This document shows positions 9,563-19,275 of a DNA stretch of 64,000 bases, piece after piece. Source of the DNA: Marinicella sediminis (GTDB lineage: Bacteria; Pseudomonadota; Gammaproteobacteria; Xanthomonadales; Marinicellaceae); NCBI RefSeq assembly GCF_002000055.1, contig NZ_MVBD01000002.1, forward strand, positions 124,001 to 188,000, written 5' to 3'. Made by a program: the position numbers and the translations under genes. The first letter of the stretch is position 1, and each line of letters starts with the position of its first letter. The notes under the pieces were generated by a model that saw only the letters and a list, made by a program, of their open reading frames with translations, had not been told where the DNA came from and did not search any database.

Positions 9563-12561
9563 GTGTGGTCAGGGTCCTGGTTGGACAAAAAAGACTGATC
9601 CTCACAACGGCCATTTTTCTGGCACTGTTCGGAATATTTTCATGGTCCAGCATGAACCGGCAGGAAGACCCATTCTTCCCCTATCGGCAGGGATTTGTGC
9701 TCGTACAGTACCCCGGGGCGGATGTAAAAAAAATCGAAAAACAAGTCCTTAAACCCCTTGAAGAAGAATTGGCACAAATCGAAGAAATTGACGAAATCAG
9801 GGCGACGGTTCGCTCTGGATTTGTCCAGGTTATCGTTAAAATGCTGGATCACATCACTGACACTGATTTGGTATGGGACCGGGTCAGGCGGGCGGTAGAT
9901 AAGGCCGAAGTACAGTTTCCGGACGGTGTTGTAAAGCCGAGCGTGGAAGATCGGTTACTGGACACGGCTGTGGCCGTTTATTCGCTTTCTGGCATCAATG
10001 ACATCATGCAATTGCGAGATGCCGCCAAGTCCATTAAAAACCGCATGTTCAACTTACCGGGCATCGGTAAAGTGTCCTTATATGGAATGCCTGAAGAACA
10101 AGTCACCATTACCCTGAAAGAATCATTCAATAACAGTGCCATCATCAACCATGAATCAGTGGCCAGACAAATCAATGAACGCACCAAAGCGCAACCGATC
10201 AATGCCTTGCATGTGGGAAACAATCGCATCAACCTGGATGCTCATACTGAGTTTCAATCCATTGAGGAAATTAAAAACACCAGCATTGAACTGACTAATG
10301 GTGAACAATTACCCTTGTCGGCACTGGCAGACATCCGCCTGGAGGCTGAAAATGTGTCCAATTCGGGGTTCTGGCACCACAGTGAGCGGGCCATTGCCTT
10401 GTCTTTGTATGTGCCCATCAATCAACTCAATGTGGTTGATTTTGGCGCTTCACTGAGGGATTACATGGATGACATCCGTGATTTATATCCTGATGTAACC
10501 ATAGAAGAAGTGTTTTTTCAGCCTGACCGGGTAAAAGACCGCATTCAGGAGCTCGGCGGTTCTTTGCTGACTGGAATGGCACTGGTGACCATAATCCTCG
10601 CCTTGTTCCTGGGTTTGCGCCCAGGTTTAGTGGTCGCCACCGTGATACCATTGGTTACCTTTTCTTCACTGGCATTATTCAATATGGGTGGTGGTGTGCT
10701 GCATCAAATGGCCATCGCTGGTATGGTCATTGGTTTGGGTATGTTGGTGGACAATGCCATTGTGATGGTAGAAAACATACAGTACCACATTGATGAGGGC
10801 ATGCGGGGCTCAGATGCCTCTGTGACTTCGGTGCGTAATCTGGCCATGTCACTGGGTTCAGCCACCGGTACCACCATTGCAGCATTCATGCCGATGCTGC
10901 TCTCCCAGGGGAATTCAGCTGATTTTACCCGGGCCATTCCGACCATGATCATTCTGTCGATCACCGTCAGTTACGTGTATGCCATTCTGGTGACCCCTGC
11001 ATTCAGTCACATGTTCCTTAAACAACACAAGGAAAATCAGGAATCATCACTCCAAAAACTGGGCCATAAACTTGGCCAGTTGGCTGTTGGTCGCACCAAC
11101 ATCATCATTGCCGGTGCGGTGGTTTTTGTGATGTTTTCAGGTTACATGTTTGGTTTTGTTCAACGTGACTTTTTCCCTGACACCGATCGAAACCAGGTGA
11201 TCATTGACATCAAGTATCCGGAAAACTCACACATCATTCAAAACACCCAGACCACCCGGGCCATTGCAGCAGAACTGGCCAAGCGTAATCATGTGGAACG
11301 CACCGTTACATTTGTCGGTAACTCAGGTCCGGTGTTTTATTACAACCTGGTAGAAAAACCCAGGGCACCTCACATTGCCCGAATTGTCACGATCATTGAT
11401 GACGTGGCCAATTCTCAGGGCATCATCGAATGGATCACCCGCGAAGTGACACCACAATACCCACAAGCAGAAATTGTGGCCAGGAGACTGGGTCAGGGTC
11501 CACCATCAGACGCCCCGATAGAAATCAAAGTCATTGCTGAGGACCGCAAAGACCTCACCGAATCGGTGCGCAAAATTCAAGACCTGCTCAGTCAGACAGA
11601 AGGTACCCGAACCCTGCGCAACACCATCGGACTGGGTATGGCCAAACTGACCCTGACACCACACGATGACCTGCTGAATAAAAATGACATCACCAGGGAT
11701 AAACTTGCCAGTGGTCTGGCACTGCGAACATCAGGACAGGTGATTGGACAATACCGGGGTGATGAAGATCCCATCAACATTGTCATGCAATCACCCGAAC
11801 ATGTGAATTTCAACATTCAGGATCTGGATGACATCTCCATTCACAATGGCGAATACCAGTTGTCGCTCAATGCCCTCACCGATAAACGCATCGAATGGTT
11901 ACCCGCCTCCATCAATCACATCAACTTACAACGAACTGCATCGGTTTACTCGGAAACCATTGACGGTTATACCTACGATGATGTGTTGGCGAAATTTCTG
12001 CCCCAAATGGCTCAGGTTGAACTACCCAAAGGCGTTGATTACTATGTGGCCGGTGCCGTTCAGGAATCCGGGAAAGCCAATCAGTCGCTGGGTAAAGCCC
12101 TGCCGATTGGTATCATCATGTTGCTGATCTTTTTATTGATTGAGTTCAACTCATTCAAAAAAATGTTGATCATTCTGATCACCGTTCCGCTGGCATTTGC
12201 TGGTGTACCCTTTGGCTTGCTGTTCACCAGCACCCCTTTTGGATTCACCGCAACCCTGGGGGTCCTGGCATTGGTCGGTATTGTGGTCAATAATGCCATT
12301 GTGTTGCTCGACCTGATACAAAAACACCAGGACCAGGGTATGGACATGAAAACCGCCATCGAGCTAGCAGTGGCACGACGTACCCGCCCCATCATCCTGA
12401 CCACACTGACCACCATCGCTGGTTTGTTGCCTTTGGTGATGACCAAATCGACTTTGTGGCCTCCTTTGGCCTGGTCAATCATTTCAGGTTTACTGGTTTC
12501 TACCGCCCTGTCATTACTGGTGGTGCCATCCATGTATCAAAAACTCATCAGATCAACATGA
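9559..12561 (+). CDS. RND efflux pump permease, second system
   Basis: Proton-driven RND pump partnered with the adaptor lipoprotein (1000 residues, somewhat short for AcrB). It has the two-fold repeat of six membrane segments and two periplasmic domains. TM4 reads GLGMLVDNAIVMVENIQ, so the second Asp of the classical Asp-Asp pair is Asn; this VDN form is known in several RND subgroups and need not mean loss of activity. The opening RVLVGQKRLILTTA and QEDPFFPYRQG are typical of a subgroup of uncharacterised pumps under TetR control. The ATGA overlaps at both ends put it in one operon with tetR, the adaptor and selO. Confidence 0.93.
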   Translation: MSVVRVLVGQKRLILTTAIFLALFGIFSWSSMNRQEDPFFPYRQGFVLVQYPGADVKKIEKQVLKPLEEELAQIEEIDEIRATVRSGFVQVIVKMLDHITDTDLVWDRVRRAVDKAEVQFPDGVVKPSVEDRLLDTAVAVYSLSGINDIMQLRDAAKSIKNRMFNLPGIGKVSLYGMPEEQVTITLKESFNNSAIINHESVARQINERTKAQPINALHVGNNRINLDAHTEFQSIEEIKNTSIELTNGEQLPLSALADIRLEAENVSNSGFWHHSERAIALSLYVPINQLNVVDFGASLRDYMDDIRDLYPDVTIEEVFFQPDRVKDRIQELGGSLLTGMALVTIILALFLGLRPGLVVATVIPLVTFSSLALFNMGGGVLHQMAIAGMVIGLGMLVDNAIVMVENIQYHIDEGMRGSDASVTSVRNLAMSLGSATGTTIAAFMPMLLSQGNSADFTRAIPTMIILSITVSYVYAILVTPAFSHMFLKQHKENQESSLQKLGHKLGQLAVGRTNIIIAGAVVFVMFSGYMFGFVQRDFFPDTDRNQVIIDIKYPENSHIIQNTQTTRAIAAELAKRNHVERTVTFVGNSGPVFYYNLVEKPRAPHIARIVTIIDDVANSQGIIEWITREVTPQYPQAEIVARRLGQGPPSDAPIEIKVIAEDRKDLTESVRKIQDLLSQTEGTRTLRNTIGLGMAKLTLTPHDDLLNKNDITRDKLASGLALRTSGQVIGQYRGDEDPINIVMQSPEHVNFNIQDLDDISIHNGEYQLSLNALTDKRIEWLPASINHINLQRTASVYSETIDGYTYDDVLAKFLPQMAQVELPKGVDYYVAGAVQESGKANQSLGKALPIGIIMLLIFLLIEFNSFKKMLIILITVPLAFAGVPFGLLFTSTPFGFTATLGVLALVGIVVNNAIVLLDLIQKHQDQGMDMKTAIELAVARRTRPIILTTLTTIAGLLPLVMTKSTLWPPLAWSIISGLLVSTALSLLVVPSMYQKLIRST

Positions 12562-13991
12562 GCATCCAACTGACACATCAATACCTCGACCTGGGTCAGG
12601 CTTTTTCCAGACCGGTTTTACCTGAGTCTTTCCCGGAGCCGAAACTGCTGCTGTGGAACACAGATCTGGCTGATGAACTTGCGATCAGCGTAACAGCATC
12701 AGAACGGGCACAGGTATTCTCCGGCCAACTCCTTGCCAGCGGCTCAAGGCCTGTGGCGATGGCTTACTCAGGCCATCAGTTTGGCCAGTTCAACCCTCAA
12801 CTTGGCGATGGCAGAGCCCACTTGCTTGGCGAGCATGAATCTGCCAACGGACAACTGGTTGATATTCATTTAAAAGGATCAGGCCGCACACCATTCTCCC
12901 GAAATGGTGATGGCAAATGTGGCATCAGACCAGCCGTCAGGGAGTACCTGATGTCAGAAGCCATGCATGCTCTGGGGGTGCCTACCTGCCGCACCCTGGC
13001 TGTGGTCAGTACAGGGGAAACAGTGTTCAGGGAACAGCCTGTACCAGGCGCAGTGGTTACCCGTACCGCTGAGTCTCATATCAGGGTCGGTACATTTGAG
13101 CATTTTGCGGCCCGGAATCAACCTGCTGAATTAAGTACTCTGGTGGATTTCTGTATCAGCAGACATGACTTTGACACGCCTGAAAGCGGACCTGAAAAAT
13201 ACTTGAGATTTTTCTCCCAAGTTATTGATAAGCAGATAAAATTACTGATCAATTGGATGCGTGTTGGTTTCATTCATGGGGTAATGAACACAGACAATTG
13301 TCTGATCTCGGGTCATACCATTGATTATGGGCCTTGTGCCATGCTGGGCGTTTATGATCCACAAACGGTTTACAGTTCCATAGATCATCAGGGACGTTAT
13401 GCGTTTGGTAATCAGCCAGCCATCACCCATTGGAACCTGGCCCGATTGGCCGAATGCTTACTGCCATTGATAGCGGATGACCAGGACCAGGCAGTGCATC
13501 TAATCATGCCATATATTGAAGGTTTCAGTGATCGCTATAATCAGGCTTATCGTCAGATGATGGCACACAAACTGGGTTTCAACACAGCCGATGAAGAAGT
13601 CTCTTCCTGCGCGGATGAATTATTGAAGCTGATGCATGCAAATCAAATGGATTACACCCATACCATGACTGCCCTGTTGGACCCGGACAAAGACAAATCG
13701 CTGTCAGCATTGAATGCATGGTTGTCAAGCTGGCAACAGTTACTGCATAAATGGAACATCAATAAAGAGCACAGTGTACAGCAGATGAAAGCAAACAACC
13801 CACTGGTCATCCCCAGAAATCATCACGTCGAACGAATTCTCAAACAGGTTGAAGAAAATGGTGACCTCAATGAATTGAAAACTTTTTTAAAAGTCCTGAA
13901 ATCTCCTTATCAAACATCAAAACACATCAGTCAATATCAGGATTTGCCTACAGATCAGGACCAGAATTACCAAACTTATTGCGGAACCTGA
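12558..13991 (+). CDS. selO: Protein adenylyltransferase SelO (YdiU family)
   Basis: SelO is a kinase-fold enzyme that transfers AMP from ATP to Ser, Thr or Tyr of target proteins, with a role in redox homeostasis. The ATG at 12558 overlaps the pump's TGA (ATGA) and gives 477 residues, the normal length for bacterial SelO. Visible motifs are GHQFGQFNPQLGDGRA, LKGSGRTPFSRNGDG (nucleotide-binding Lys near 104), HGVMNTDN near 240 (catalytic region) and TIDYGPC with the metal-binding Asp near 256. A Cys lies third from the C-terminus (YCGT), where other SelO proteins have the redox Cys or selenocysteine. The partner Cys described in E. coli does not line up, but one occurs in DYGPC. Its place as last gene of an efflux operon is unusual. 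Confidence 0.93.
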   Translation: MSIQLTHQYLDLGQAFSRPVLPESFPEPKLLLWNTDLADELAISVTASERAQVFSGQLLASGSRPVAMAYSGHQFGQFNPQLGDGRAHLLGEHESANGQLVDIHLKGSGRTPFSRNGDGKCGIRPAVREYLMSEAMHALGVPTCRTLAVVSTGETVFREQPVPGAVVTRTAESHIRVGTFEHFAARNQPAELSTLVDFCISRHDFDTPESGPEKYLRFFSQVIDKQIKLLINWMRVGFIHGVMNTDNCLISGHTIDYGPCAMLGVYDPQTVYSSIDHQGRYAFGNQPAITHWNLARLAECLLPLIADDQDQAVHLIMPYIEGFSDRYNQAYRQMMAHKLGFNTADEEVSSCADELLKLMHANQMDYTHTMTALLDPDKDKSLSALNAWLSSWQQLLHKWNINKEHSVQQMKANNPLVIPRNHHVERILKQVEENGDLNELKTFLKVLKSPYQTSKHISQYQDLPTDQDQNYQTYCGT

Positions 13992-13995
13992 TGAA

Positions 13996-15360
13996 TCAAT
14001 CAAGACCACCAATAAAAATCAGGTCTGGTTCAGGCAAATTGGGTCGCAGGATAAATACCCCCCGATTGATGTCTGACACAATCACTACGCCATTGTCAAA
14101 AAAGGGGAATACGTTCCAGGCGCCTGGAAAGCCCGGGTTGTCATTGGGCGGATAGGTGTCAAAAAAAGCCACTTCTTTCATTTCAGCATGACGCAAATCG
14201 CCCAACTCAAGGATGCGAAGTCCCCGTGAGTAATTGGCCTGGTAAGTTCGCCCATTGAGCACATATTGATTGTGATCAATGGAGGCCCCTGCAGATTCAT
14301 GATAACCACGGTCTACCGGGACATCAACGTTTCTGAAATCCATCACATATGTTCGGGTGTTGTTGCCATCCCTGAATTCATCTAACTCATCATCAATGAT
14401 GAAAAATCTTTGGTCAGCAGTTAACCAGCCCTGGTGAGTATACCGATGTCCGGTATAACTGGTTTTGGAAATTTGAGTGGGGTTGATTTTCACCGTTACA
14501 TCGACCACTGTGACCGTGTCTTCGTTACTCAAAAAACACAGTTCCCTGCCATGATAATCAGGGTCTGGACCAATATAATTGACACATTGGGCATCATGGG
14601 TGTAGCCATCACTGTCAAAACAACCGGCATATGTGGGATTGGTTGGGTTATTGATGTTCACCATGTGCAAACTGCCGGCACAGGTATTGCCACCAACCAA
14701 ATAAGCAAAACCGGTTTCCTGATTGATGATGATGTTATGGGCTTCTCTGAAGTTTTCCTGTTGATACAGCGCATCATGGGTAAAAGTGACCGGAAAATCA
14801 ACGGCTGTTAACAATCGATTCAGGTCAAACACCTGCATACCATGATTGCCTATTTCATCAGCCACAATGAAAGCGTGGTGGCCATATGTTTTGATGTCAC
14901 GCCAGGAACTGCTGGAAACGTGGCTGGGTAACTGACCGATATAAACCGGATTGGCCGGATCAGTTACTTCAACAAATGATGTGCCATTGGACCTGCCTAC
15001 CAAGGCAAAGTACCGATTGCTTTTGGGATCTTTCCAGCCCCAGGAATCAGAACCTTGCCCGCCACCGATGGTTGGTAAATCCAAATGTCCCAGTAAATCA
15101 ACATGATCACAGGGGAAGACATCAGCCATTCCACCCAAACAGGAACCACTGCCTTTGAATTGGTAGCCCGTATAAGGTTGATCATGAGCGGCATGCATCA
15201 ATTTGGCAAAATCCATGTCTGGATAGTTTTTACCAATGATGGCTGACCGGCTGGGGGTATGACACGCCTGTACCGGAATCCAGGAGATCAGTAGCACCCA
15301 CAACACCAATGCATTGAAGTTCACAGGCAAATTCGCTTCATTGTTTGACCACCTGCCCAC
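13996..15360 (-). CDS. Choice-of-anchor B family secreted protein
   Basis: Probable secreted or surface protein of the choice-of-anchor B family, built from LVIVD-type repeats that form a beta-propeller (454 residues from the GTG at 15360). Motifs include GSDSWGWKDP, YFALVGRSNGTSFVEV, HNIIINQETGFAYLVGG and YTHDAQCVNY. The N-terminus has a hydrophobic signal segment (ALVLWVLLISWIPVQA). Starts at 15360 (GTG, 23-base overlap with the upstream gene) and 15324 (GTG) are both possible; the longer form supplies an Arg ahead of the hydrophobic core. The C-terminus is a short tail, EPDLIFIGGLD, resembling the tail of the secreted protein at 54941-56293. Members of this family typically end in lineage-specific sorting signals. 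No enzyme activity is apparent. Confidence 0.88.
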   Translation of the reverse strand: MGRWSNNEANLPVNFNALVLWVLLISWIPVQACHTPSRSAIIGKNYPDMDFAKLMHAAHDQPYTGYQFKGSGSCLGGMADVFPCDHVDLLGHLDLPTIGGGQGSDSWGWKDPKSNRYFALVGRSNGTSFVEVTDPANPVYIGQLPSHVSSSSWRDIKTYGHHAFIVADEIGNHGMQVFDLNRLLTAVDFPVTFTHDALYQQENFREAHNIIINQETGFAYLVGGNTCAGSLHMVNINNPTNPTYAGCFDSDGYTHDAQCVNYIGPDPDYHGRELCFLSNEDTVTVVDVTVKINPTQISKTSYTGHRYTHQGWLTADQRFFIIDDELDEFRDGNNTRTYVMDFRNVDVPVDRGYHESAGASIDHNQYVLNGRTYQANYSRGLRILELGDLRHAEMKEVAFFDTYPPNDNPGFPGAWNVFPFFDNGVVIVSDINRGVFILRPNLPEPDLIFIGGLD

Positions 15361-16594
15361 CTTTGATCACCACTGCAATGTTTTGCATCACTGTAATGTT
15401 TTCAATTGGGTTGTCTTCAACGACCACCAAATCAGCATAATACCCAGGCTTGAGTTGTCCCAATTGACTGGCTTGTCCCAACAAGTCTGCCGCATGTAAA
15501 GTGGCTGCCTGCAACGCTTCAGCAGGACGCATGCCATTGGCCACCATCAGGGCGAATTCTTCACCATTGCGGCCATGCTCTGAGACGCCACTGTCGGTAC
15601 CAAAAGCGATCTTTACGCCAGCTTCATATGCCCGGTTAAATGACCCTGCCAGCAAAGGTCCAATGGTCGCTGCTTTGCGAGCCACCACTGCCGGGAAAAA
15701 ACCTTTAATCCTGGATTTTTCTGTCACCCAGTCTCCTGCAATCAAAGTCGGAACCAGGTATGTGCCATGTTGCTTCATCAGTTTAATGATTTCATCATCC
15801 AGGTATGTGCCATGCTCAATACTTGAAACACCAGCCACAATGGCCCGCTTCATACCGCCTTTGCCATGGGCATGGGCGGCCACTTTAAAACCATAGTCAT
15901 TGGCAGTGGCAATCAAGGCATCCAGTTCTTCATCAGAGAACTGTGCATTGTCGCCACTGGCTGCCTGACTGAGCACACCACCTGTGGCAGTGATTTTAAT
16001 CAGATCAGCACCGTCCTGGTAACGTTGCCTCACTGCTCTGCGTGCCTCGCCCGTACCGTTCAAAACACCATGCTTTGGGGTGGTGTGTGGAAACAAGCCA
16101 TCACGATATCCATTGCTGGGGTCAGCATGACCGCCAGTTGTGGCCAGCGACTTGGCGGAGGTGAAAATACGCGGACCAACTACTTTTCCTTTGTTGATGG
16201 CATTTCTCAGGGCCACCGATGCATTGAAGGCATCGCCTACATCACGGATGGTGGTAAATCCAGCATCCAGGGTGATGCGGGCATACATCACACCATTAAT
16301 GGCCACATCAGCTTCATTGTCCTGAAATTTTTCCAGGTATCTGGTGGCACTGTTTTGATGGGTGATGTGGGTGTGCATGTCCATCAACCCAGGCAAGCAG
16401 TATGCCTTACTGAAATCATGATCAGCTTCTCCACCATTGTCATCACTGACAGCAGTGATGCGGTCACCCTCGGTGGTGATCAGTTGATTGGCCTTCATTT
16501 CGCCACTGGCGGCATCAAACAAGTGACCACAACGAATGGTCTCGGCTGATACCCAGGGACTGGCCATTAACAGGATTAACAACGTTTTTTTCAT
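15338..16594 (-). CDS. Secreted amidohydrolase, dipeptidase-like
   Basis: Metal-dependent amidohydrolase with a signal peptide (MKKTLLILLMASPWVSA), 418 residues. Metal-binding features are the HxH motif in GLMDMHTHIT (about residues 73-75), the probable Lys ligand in LIKITATGG, His in VAAHAHGKG and SIEHGTY, and the Asp in FGTDSGVSEHG. This subgroup includes imidazolonepropionase-like enzymes and Xaa-Arg/Lys dipeptidases. The neighbouring pepP, two bases upstream, favours a role in dipeptide breakdown, but that is an inference. It overlaps the next gene downstream. Confidence 0.88.
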   Translation of the reverse strand: MKKTLLILLMASPWVSAETIRCGHLFDAASGEMKANQLITTEGDRITAVSDDNGGEADHDFSKAYCLPGLMDMHTHITHQNSATRYLEKFQDNEADVAINGVMYARITLDAGFTTIRDVGDAFNASVALRNAINKGKVVGPRIFTSAKSLATTGGHADPSNGYRDGLFPHTTPKHGVLNGTGEARRAVRQRYQDGADLIKITATGGVLSQAASGDNAQFSDEELDALIATANDYGFKVAAHAHGKGGMKRAIVAGVSSIEHGTYLDDEIIKLMKQHGTYLVPTLIAGDWVTEKSRIKGFFPAVVARKAATIGPLLAGSFNRAYEAGVKIAFGTDSGVSEHGRNGEEFALMVANGMRPAEALQAATLHAADLLGQASQLGQLKPGYYADLVVVEDNPIENITVMQNIAVVIKGGQVVKQ

Positions 16595-16596
16595 CT

Positions 16597-17901
16597 TTAG
16601 CCTCTCATTACAGATTCAATTTCAGCGATGGCCTTGGGCGCTTTTTTACTCAAAACCACAGGACCTTTCTTACTGACATGGATGTCATCTTCAATGCGTA
16701 TGCCCATACCTCGCCACTTTTTGGGTGCTTTGGAATGCTCACTGATATAAATCCCCGGCTCCACTGTCAGCACCATGTTCTCTTCCAACTCGACCCACAA
16801 GTCATCAACCCGGTAATCACCACAATCATGCACATCCAGACCCAACCAGTGACCAGTCATGTGCATGTAATAATTGGCATAAGCCTTTTCTTCCAACACC
16901 TGTTCCAGAGAACCTTTGAGTATCTTCAGATCCAACAATCCCTGACTGATGGTTTTGACTGCTGCATCATGAAATTCATTCCAGTGACGACCAATCTGAA
17001 CACAATCAATGGCGTCAAGCTGTGCCTGTAAAACCACCTCATACAAATCTTTTTGACGGGCTGAAAACTGACCGTTTACCGGGAATGTACGGGTGATGTC
17101 TGACGCATAAAAGTCGTACTCAGCACCCGCATCTATCAGCACCAGATCATGCTCAAGTAATTGGTGATTGTTGTTGATGTAGTGCAGGATGTTGCCATTT
17201 TCTCCACCACCAATGATGGGGGGATAGGCACTGTGTGACTGGTGACTCATCAGGTGATGTTGGTATTCTGCCTGTAAATGAAACTCATAAAGGCCTGGTT
17301 CGCAACGTTGCATCATCCTGATATGCGCTTCAGCTGCCAAATTGGCAGATTGCTGTAAACATTTGATCTCAGCACGGCTTTTGTACAGACGCATGTCATG
17401 CAAAACATGGGTAATGGAACTGAACTCTTCAGGCGCTTTGGACTTCTGACCTTTGCGTGTTTCGATGGCTTTGACCCACTGTGTGATTTTGTGATCAAAA
17501 TCATCATTGTCACCAATTTTGAAACACAGTTTTTCACATCCCTGTAACAACAGCGGCAAACGGCGGTCAATTTCCCGGATGTCATAGGCTGCATCAAAAC
17601 CAAAATCGTCCACAGCACCCTGTGTGCCAGCCATGGGACCGTCCCAAATGATTTTCTTCGGATCTGCTTCCCGGCAAAATAAAATCTGCTCAGCATCTTT
17701 TAATCCTGGGAGCAGAACCATCACTGCATCCGGTTCATTGAAACCAGACAAATAATAGAAATCACTGTCCTGACGATAGCCATGAAATACGTCACCATTA
17801 CGCAAATATTCTGGTCTGCTGGTGAGGATGGTGACGGCACCCTCGCCGGTGATTTTCATTAATTGCTGGCGTCTTTTACGGTATTCCTTTGGGGTTATCA
17901 T
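16597..17901 (-). CDS. pepP: Xaa-Pro aminopeptidase
   Basis: Cytoplasmic aminopeptidase P that removes an N-terminal residue preceding proline (434 residues; E. coli PepP has 441). The N-terminal creatinase-like domain is followed by a pita-bread domain. Dinuclear metal ligands are visible: Asp in LIDAGAEYD (about 256), Asp in SDITRTFP (about 266), His in TGHWLGLDVHD (about 349), Glu in TVEPGIY (about 380) and Glu in GIRIEDD (about 403). The start follows the upstream alkyltransferase-like gene's stop codon with no gap, and the amidohydrolase starts two bases after its stop, so the three are probably co-transcribed. Confidence 0.96.
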   Translation of the reverse strand: MITPKEYRKRRQQLMKITGEGAVTILTSRPEYLRNGDVFHGYRQDSDFYYLSGFNEPDAVMVLLPGLKDAEQILFCREADPKKIIWDGPMAGTQGAVDDFGFDAAYDIREIDRRLPLLLQGCEKLCFKIGDNDDFDHKITQWVKAIETRKGQKSKAPEEFSSITHVLHDMRLYKSRAEIKCLQQSANLAAEAHIRMMQRCEPGLYEFHLQAEYQHHLMSHQSHSAYPPIIGGGENGNILHYINNNHQLLEHDLVLIDAGAEYDFYASDITRTFPVNGQFSARQKDLYEVVLQAQLDAIDCVQIGRHWNEFHDAAVKTISQGLLDLKILKGSLEQVLEEKAYANYYMHMTGHWLGLDVHDCGDYRVDDLWVELEENMVLTVEPGIYISEHSKAPKKWRGMGIRIEDDIHVSKKGPVVLSKKAPKAIAEIESVMRG

Positions 17902-18216
17902 TCAGCCTGAACCTGACCACTGGTAAATAGAAAGATCTATTGTATCACCCAAGCCAAATTCTATGCCTTCCAATTGCAGTTTTTTCTTCTGAACCGAATG
18001 ACCAGGACGGTCAATTGGAATGGTGATTTTACCTTGTGAACCGATCACCCGATGCCAGGGCAATTGATGTTTTTCTGTGCAACTGTGTAACACCCGTGAG
18101 ACTTGCCTGGCAGCCCGGTGATTACCGGCCATGGCAGCCACCTGACCATAAGTCACCACTTTGCCGGCGGGTATCCGGCTGATGATGTCAATGATGGCCA
18201 GGGTTAATGGCTGCAC
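17902..18216 (-). CDS. Alkyltransferase-like protein (ATL, MGMT family)
   Basis: Small DNA-binding protein of the alkyltransferase-like family (104 residues), like E. coli YbaZ. The O6-methylguanine transferase motif PCHR is PWHRV here (about residues 53-57), so the methyl-accepting Cys is replaced by Trp. Such proteins bind and flip O6-alkylguanine without repairing it and recruit nucleotide excision repair. IPAGKVVTYGQVA and the arginine-finger context RAARQVSRV are as in the family. It is joined end to end with pepP, an unexpected partner for a repair protein. Confidence 0.93.
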   Translation of the reverse strand: MQPLTLAIIDIISRIPAGKVVTYGQVAAMAGNHRAARQVSRVLHSCTEKHQLPWHRVIGSQGKITIPIDRPGHSVQKKKLQLEGIEFGLGDTIDLSIYQWSGSG

Positions 18217-18253
18217 AGTCAGCAGATCCGTGTTTCAGTTGCGGCTCTCATTT

Positions 18254-19231
18254 TCATTCAGGCAATTGTTTATCGTCTTTGCCACCGACTTTGGATTTGG
18301 CCCAACCCAATGCTTTGTTTTTCATTTCTACAAATTTTTTGGAGCCCCTTTCCAGTTTGGCTTCCCATTCAGGATTTGGCTCTTGTCCCTCGGTGACTTT
18401 GAAAAACACCTGCATCAATGCAGTCATGGCAAAGGGATCAATTAAAGCCGCTTTGACGCCCCAGGCCGTAACCACAGCCAATACGAAAGGCCAGAAGCCG
18501 CCAGAATATCCACCAAAACTCATCAGGGCGGCCAACGGAGCAAATACGATGATCAACACAATCAGTGACAACACCCAGGTGATGATGGTCAAAAACAAAG
18601 CGTTTTTCAGAAATGTTTTGTAATTCTGAGCATACAACACCAATGCTTTGCGTGAATCTTCCCATGGGTTTTCAGAATTATTGCGAATGTAATAAGCCAG
18701 AATCACTTCATCAACGTAGGTCAAGGACATGTTTACCACTCCATTAATGAATTGCACCAATGGCTGTGGAATCACCGGCAGGAATGACATCACCCCGGAG
18801 AAGATGCGGTTGAAGGTCTTCAAAACCCCTTTGATCAACTGATCCACACCAAACAACACTGAAGACTCTTTGAAACGGTTTTTTACCACTTCCTGAGCGT
18901 ATTTGATCTGACCTTTACCTTCCGGCATCGGCTCACCATCCAGGTGTTTAACCACCACCGCGATGTGTCCGGCCTTAACCAAATACAACAGGTATTCACG
19001 CACGTAATACAGCACCCCGCTGACCAGTGTAAAACCACCGACCATGCCGTAAAAAACACCGGCTTCCGAATTATCTCCTACCTTGCCAAATAAATAGCCC
19101 ACACCACCACCGGTACCGGTACCCAGAATGTAAGCCAGGGTAATGCCCATATAAATCAGAAATCTGAACAACACAAACTCTTTGGTTTTCCATAAGGTGG
19201 ACATGACCTGCCCAAATTTAAAATCAACCAT
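18254..19231 (-). CDS. Multi-pass membrane protein of unknown function
   Basis: I do not recognise this 325-residue protein. It appears to have about five or six hydrophobic segments: near residues 20-50 (FRFLIYMGITLAYIL and a Gly-rich stretch), 60-85, 155-175, 205-235 (FLTIITWVLSLIVLIIVFAPLAAL) and 240-265. The C-terminus is charged and Lys-rich (FVEMKNKALGWAKSKVGG). It lies between trpS and the alkyltransferase-like gene on the same strand with gaps of about 40 bases, so it may belong to that transcript. The start has a weak AGGATAA-like site. Confidence 0.8.
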   Translation of the reverse strand: MVDFKFGQVMSTLWKTKEFVLFRFLIYMGITLAYILGTGTGGGVGYLFGKVGDNSEAGVFYGMVGGFTLVSGVLYYVREYLLYLVKAGHIAVVVKHLDGEPMPEGKGQIKYAQEVVKNRFKESSVLFGVDQLIKGVLKTFNRIFSGVMSFLPVIPQPLVQFINGVVNMSLTYVDEVILAYYIRNNSENPWEDSRKALVLYAQNYKTFLKNALFLTIITWVLSLIVLIIVFAPLAALMSFGGYSGGFWPFVLAVVTAWGVKAALIDPFAMTALMQVFFKVTEGQEPNPEWEAKLERGSKKFVEMKNKALGWAKSKVGGKDDKQLPE

Positions 19232-19275
19232 TGTTATCCTCTGTTTGTAATCGACGTCTGATACAGACGCCCTGT

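Noticed and set aside
9559-12561. Loss of the second relay Asp (VDN) read as an inactive pump
   Set aside because: VDN in TM4 is common in intact RND subgroups; the gene is full and tightly coupled to its adaptor.
19252-19259. CGACGTCT, a seven-of-eight Met box upstream of the membrane protein gene
   Set aside because: Neighbouring octamers do not match, so cooperative MetJ binding is unlikely. The site is better explained as part of a small inverted repeat, CGTCTG-ATA-CAGACG.
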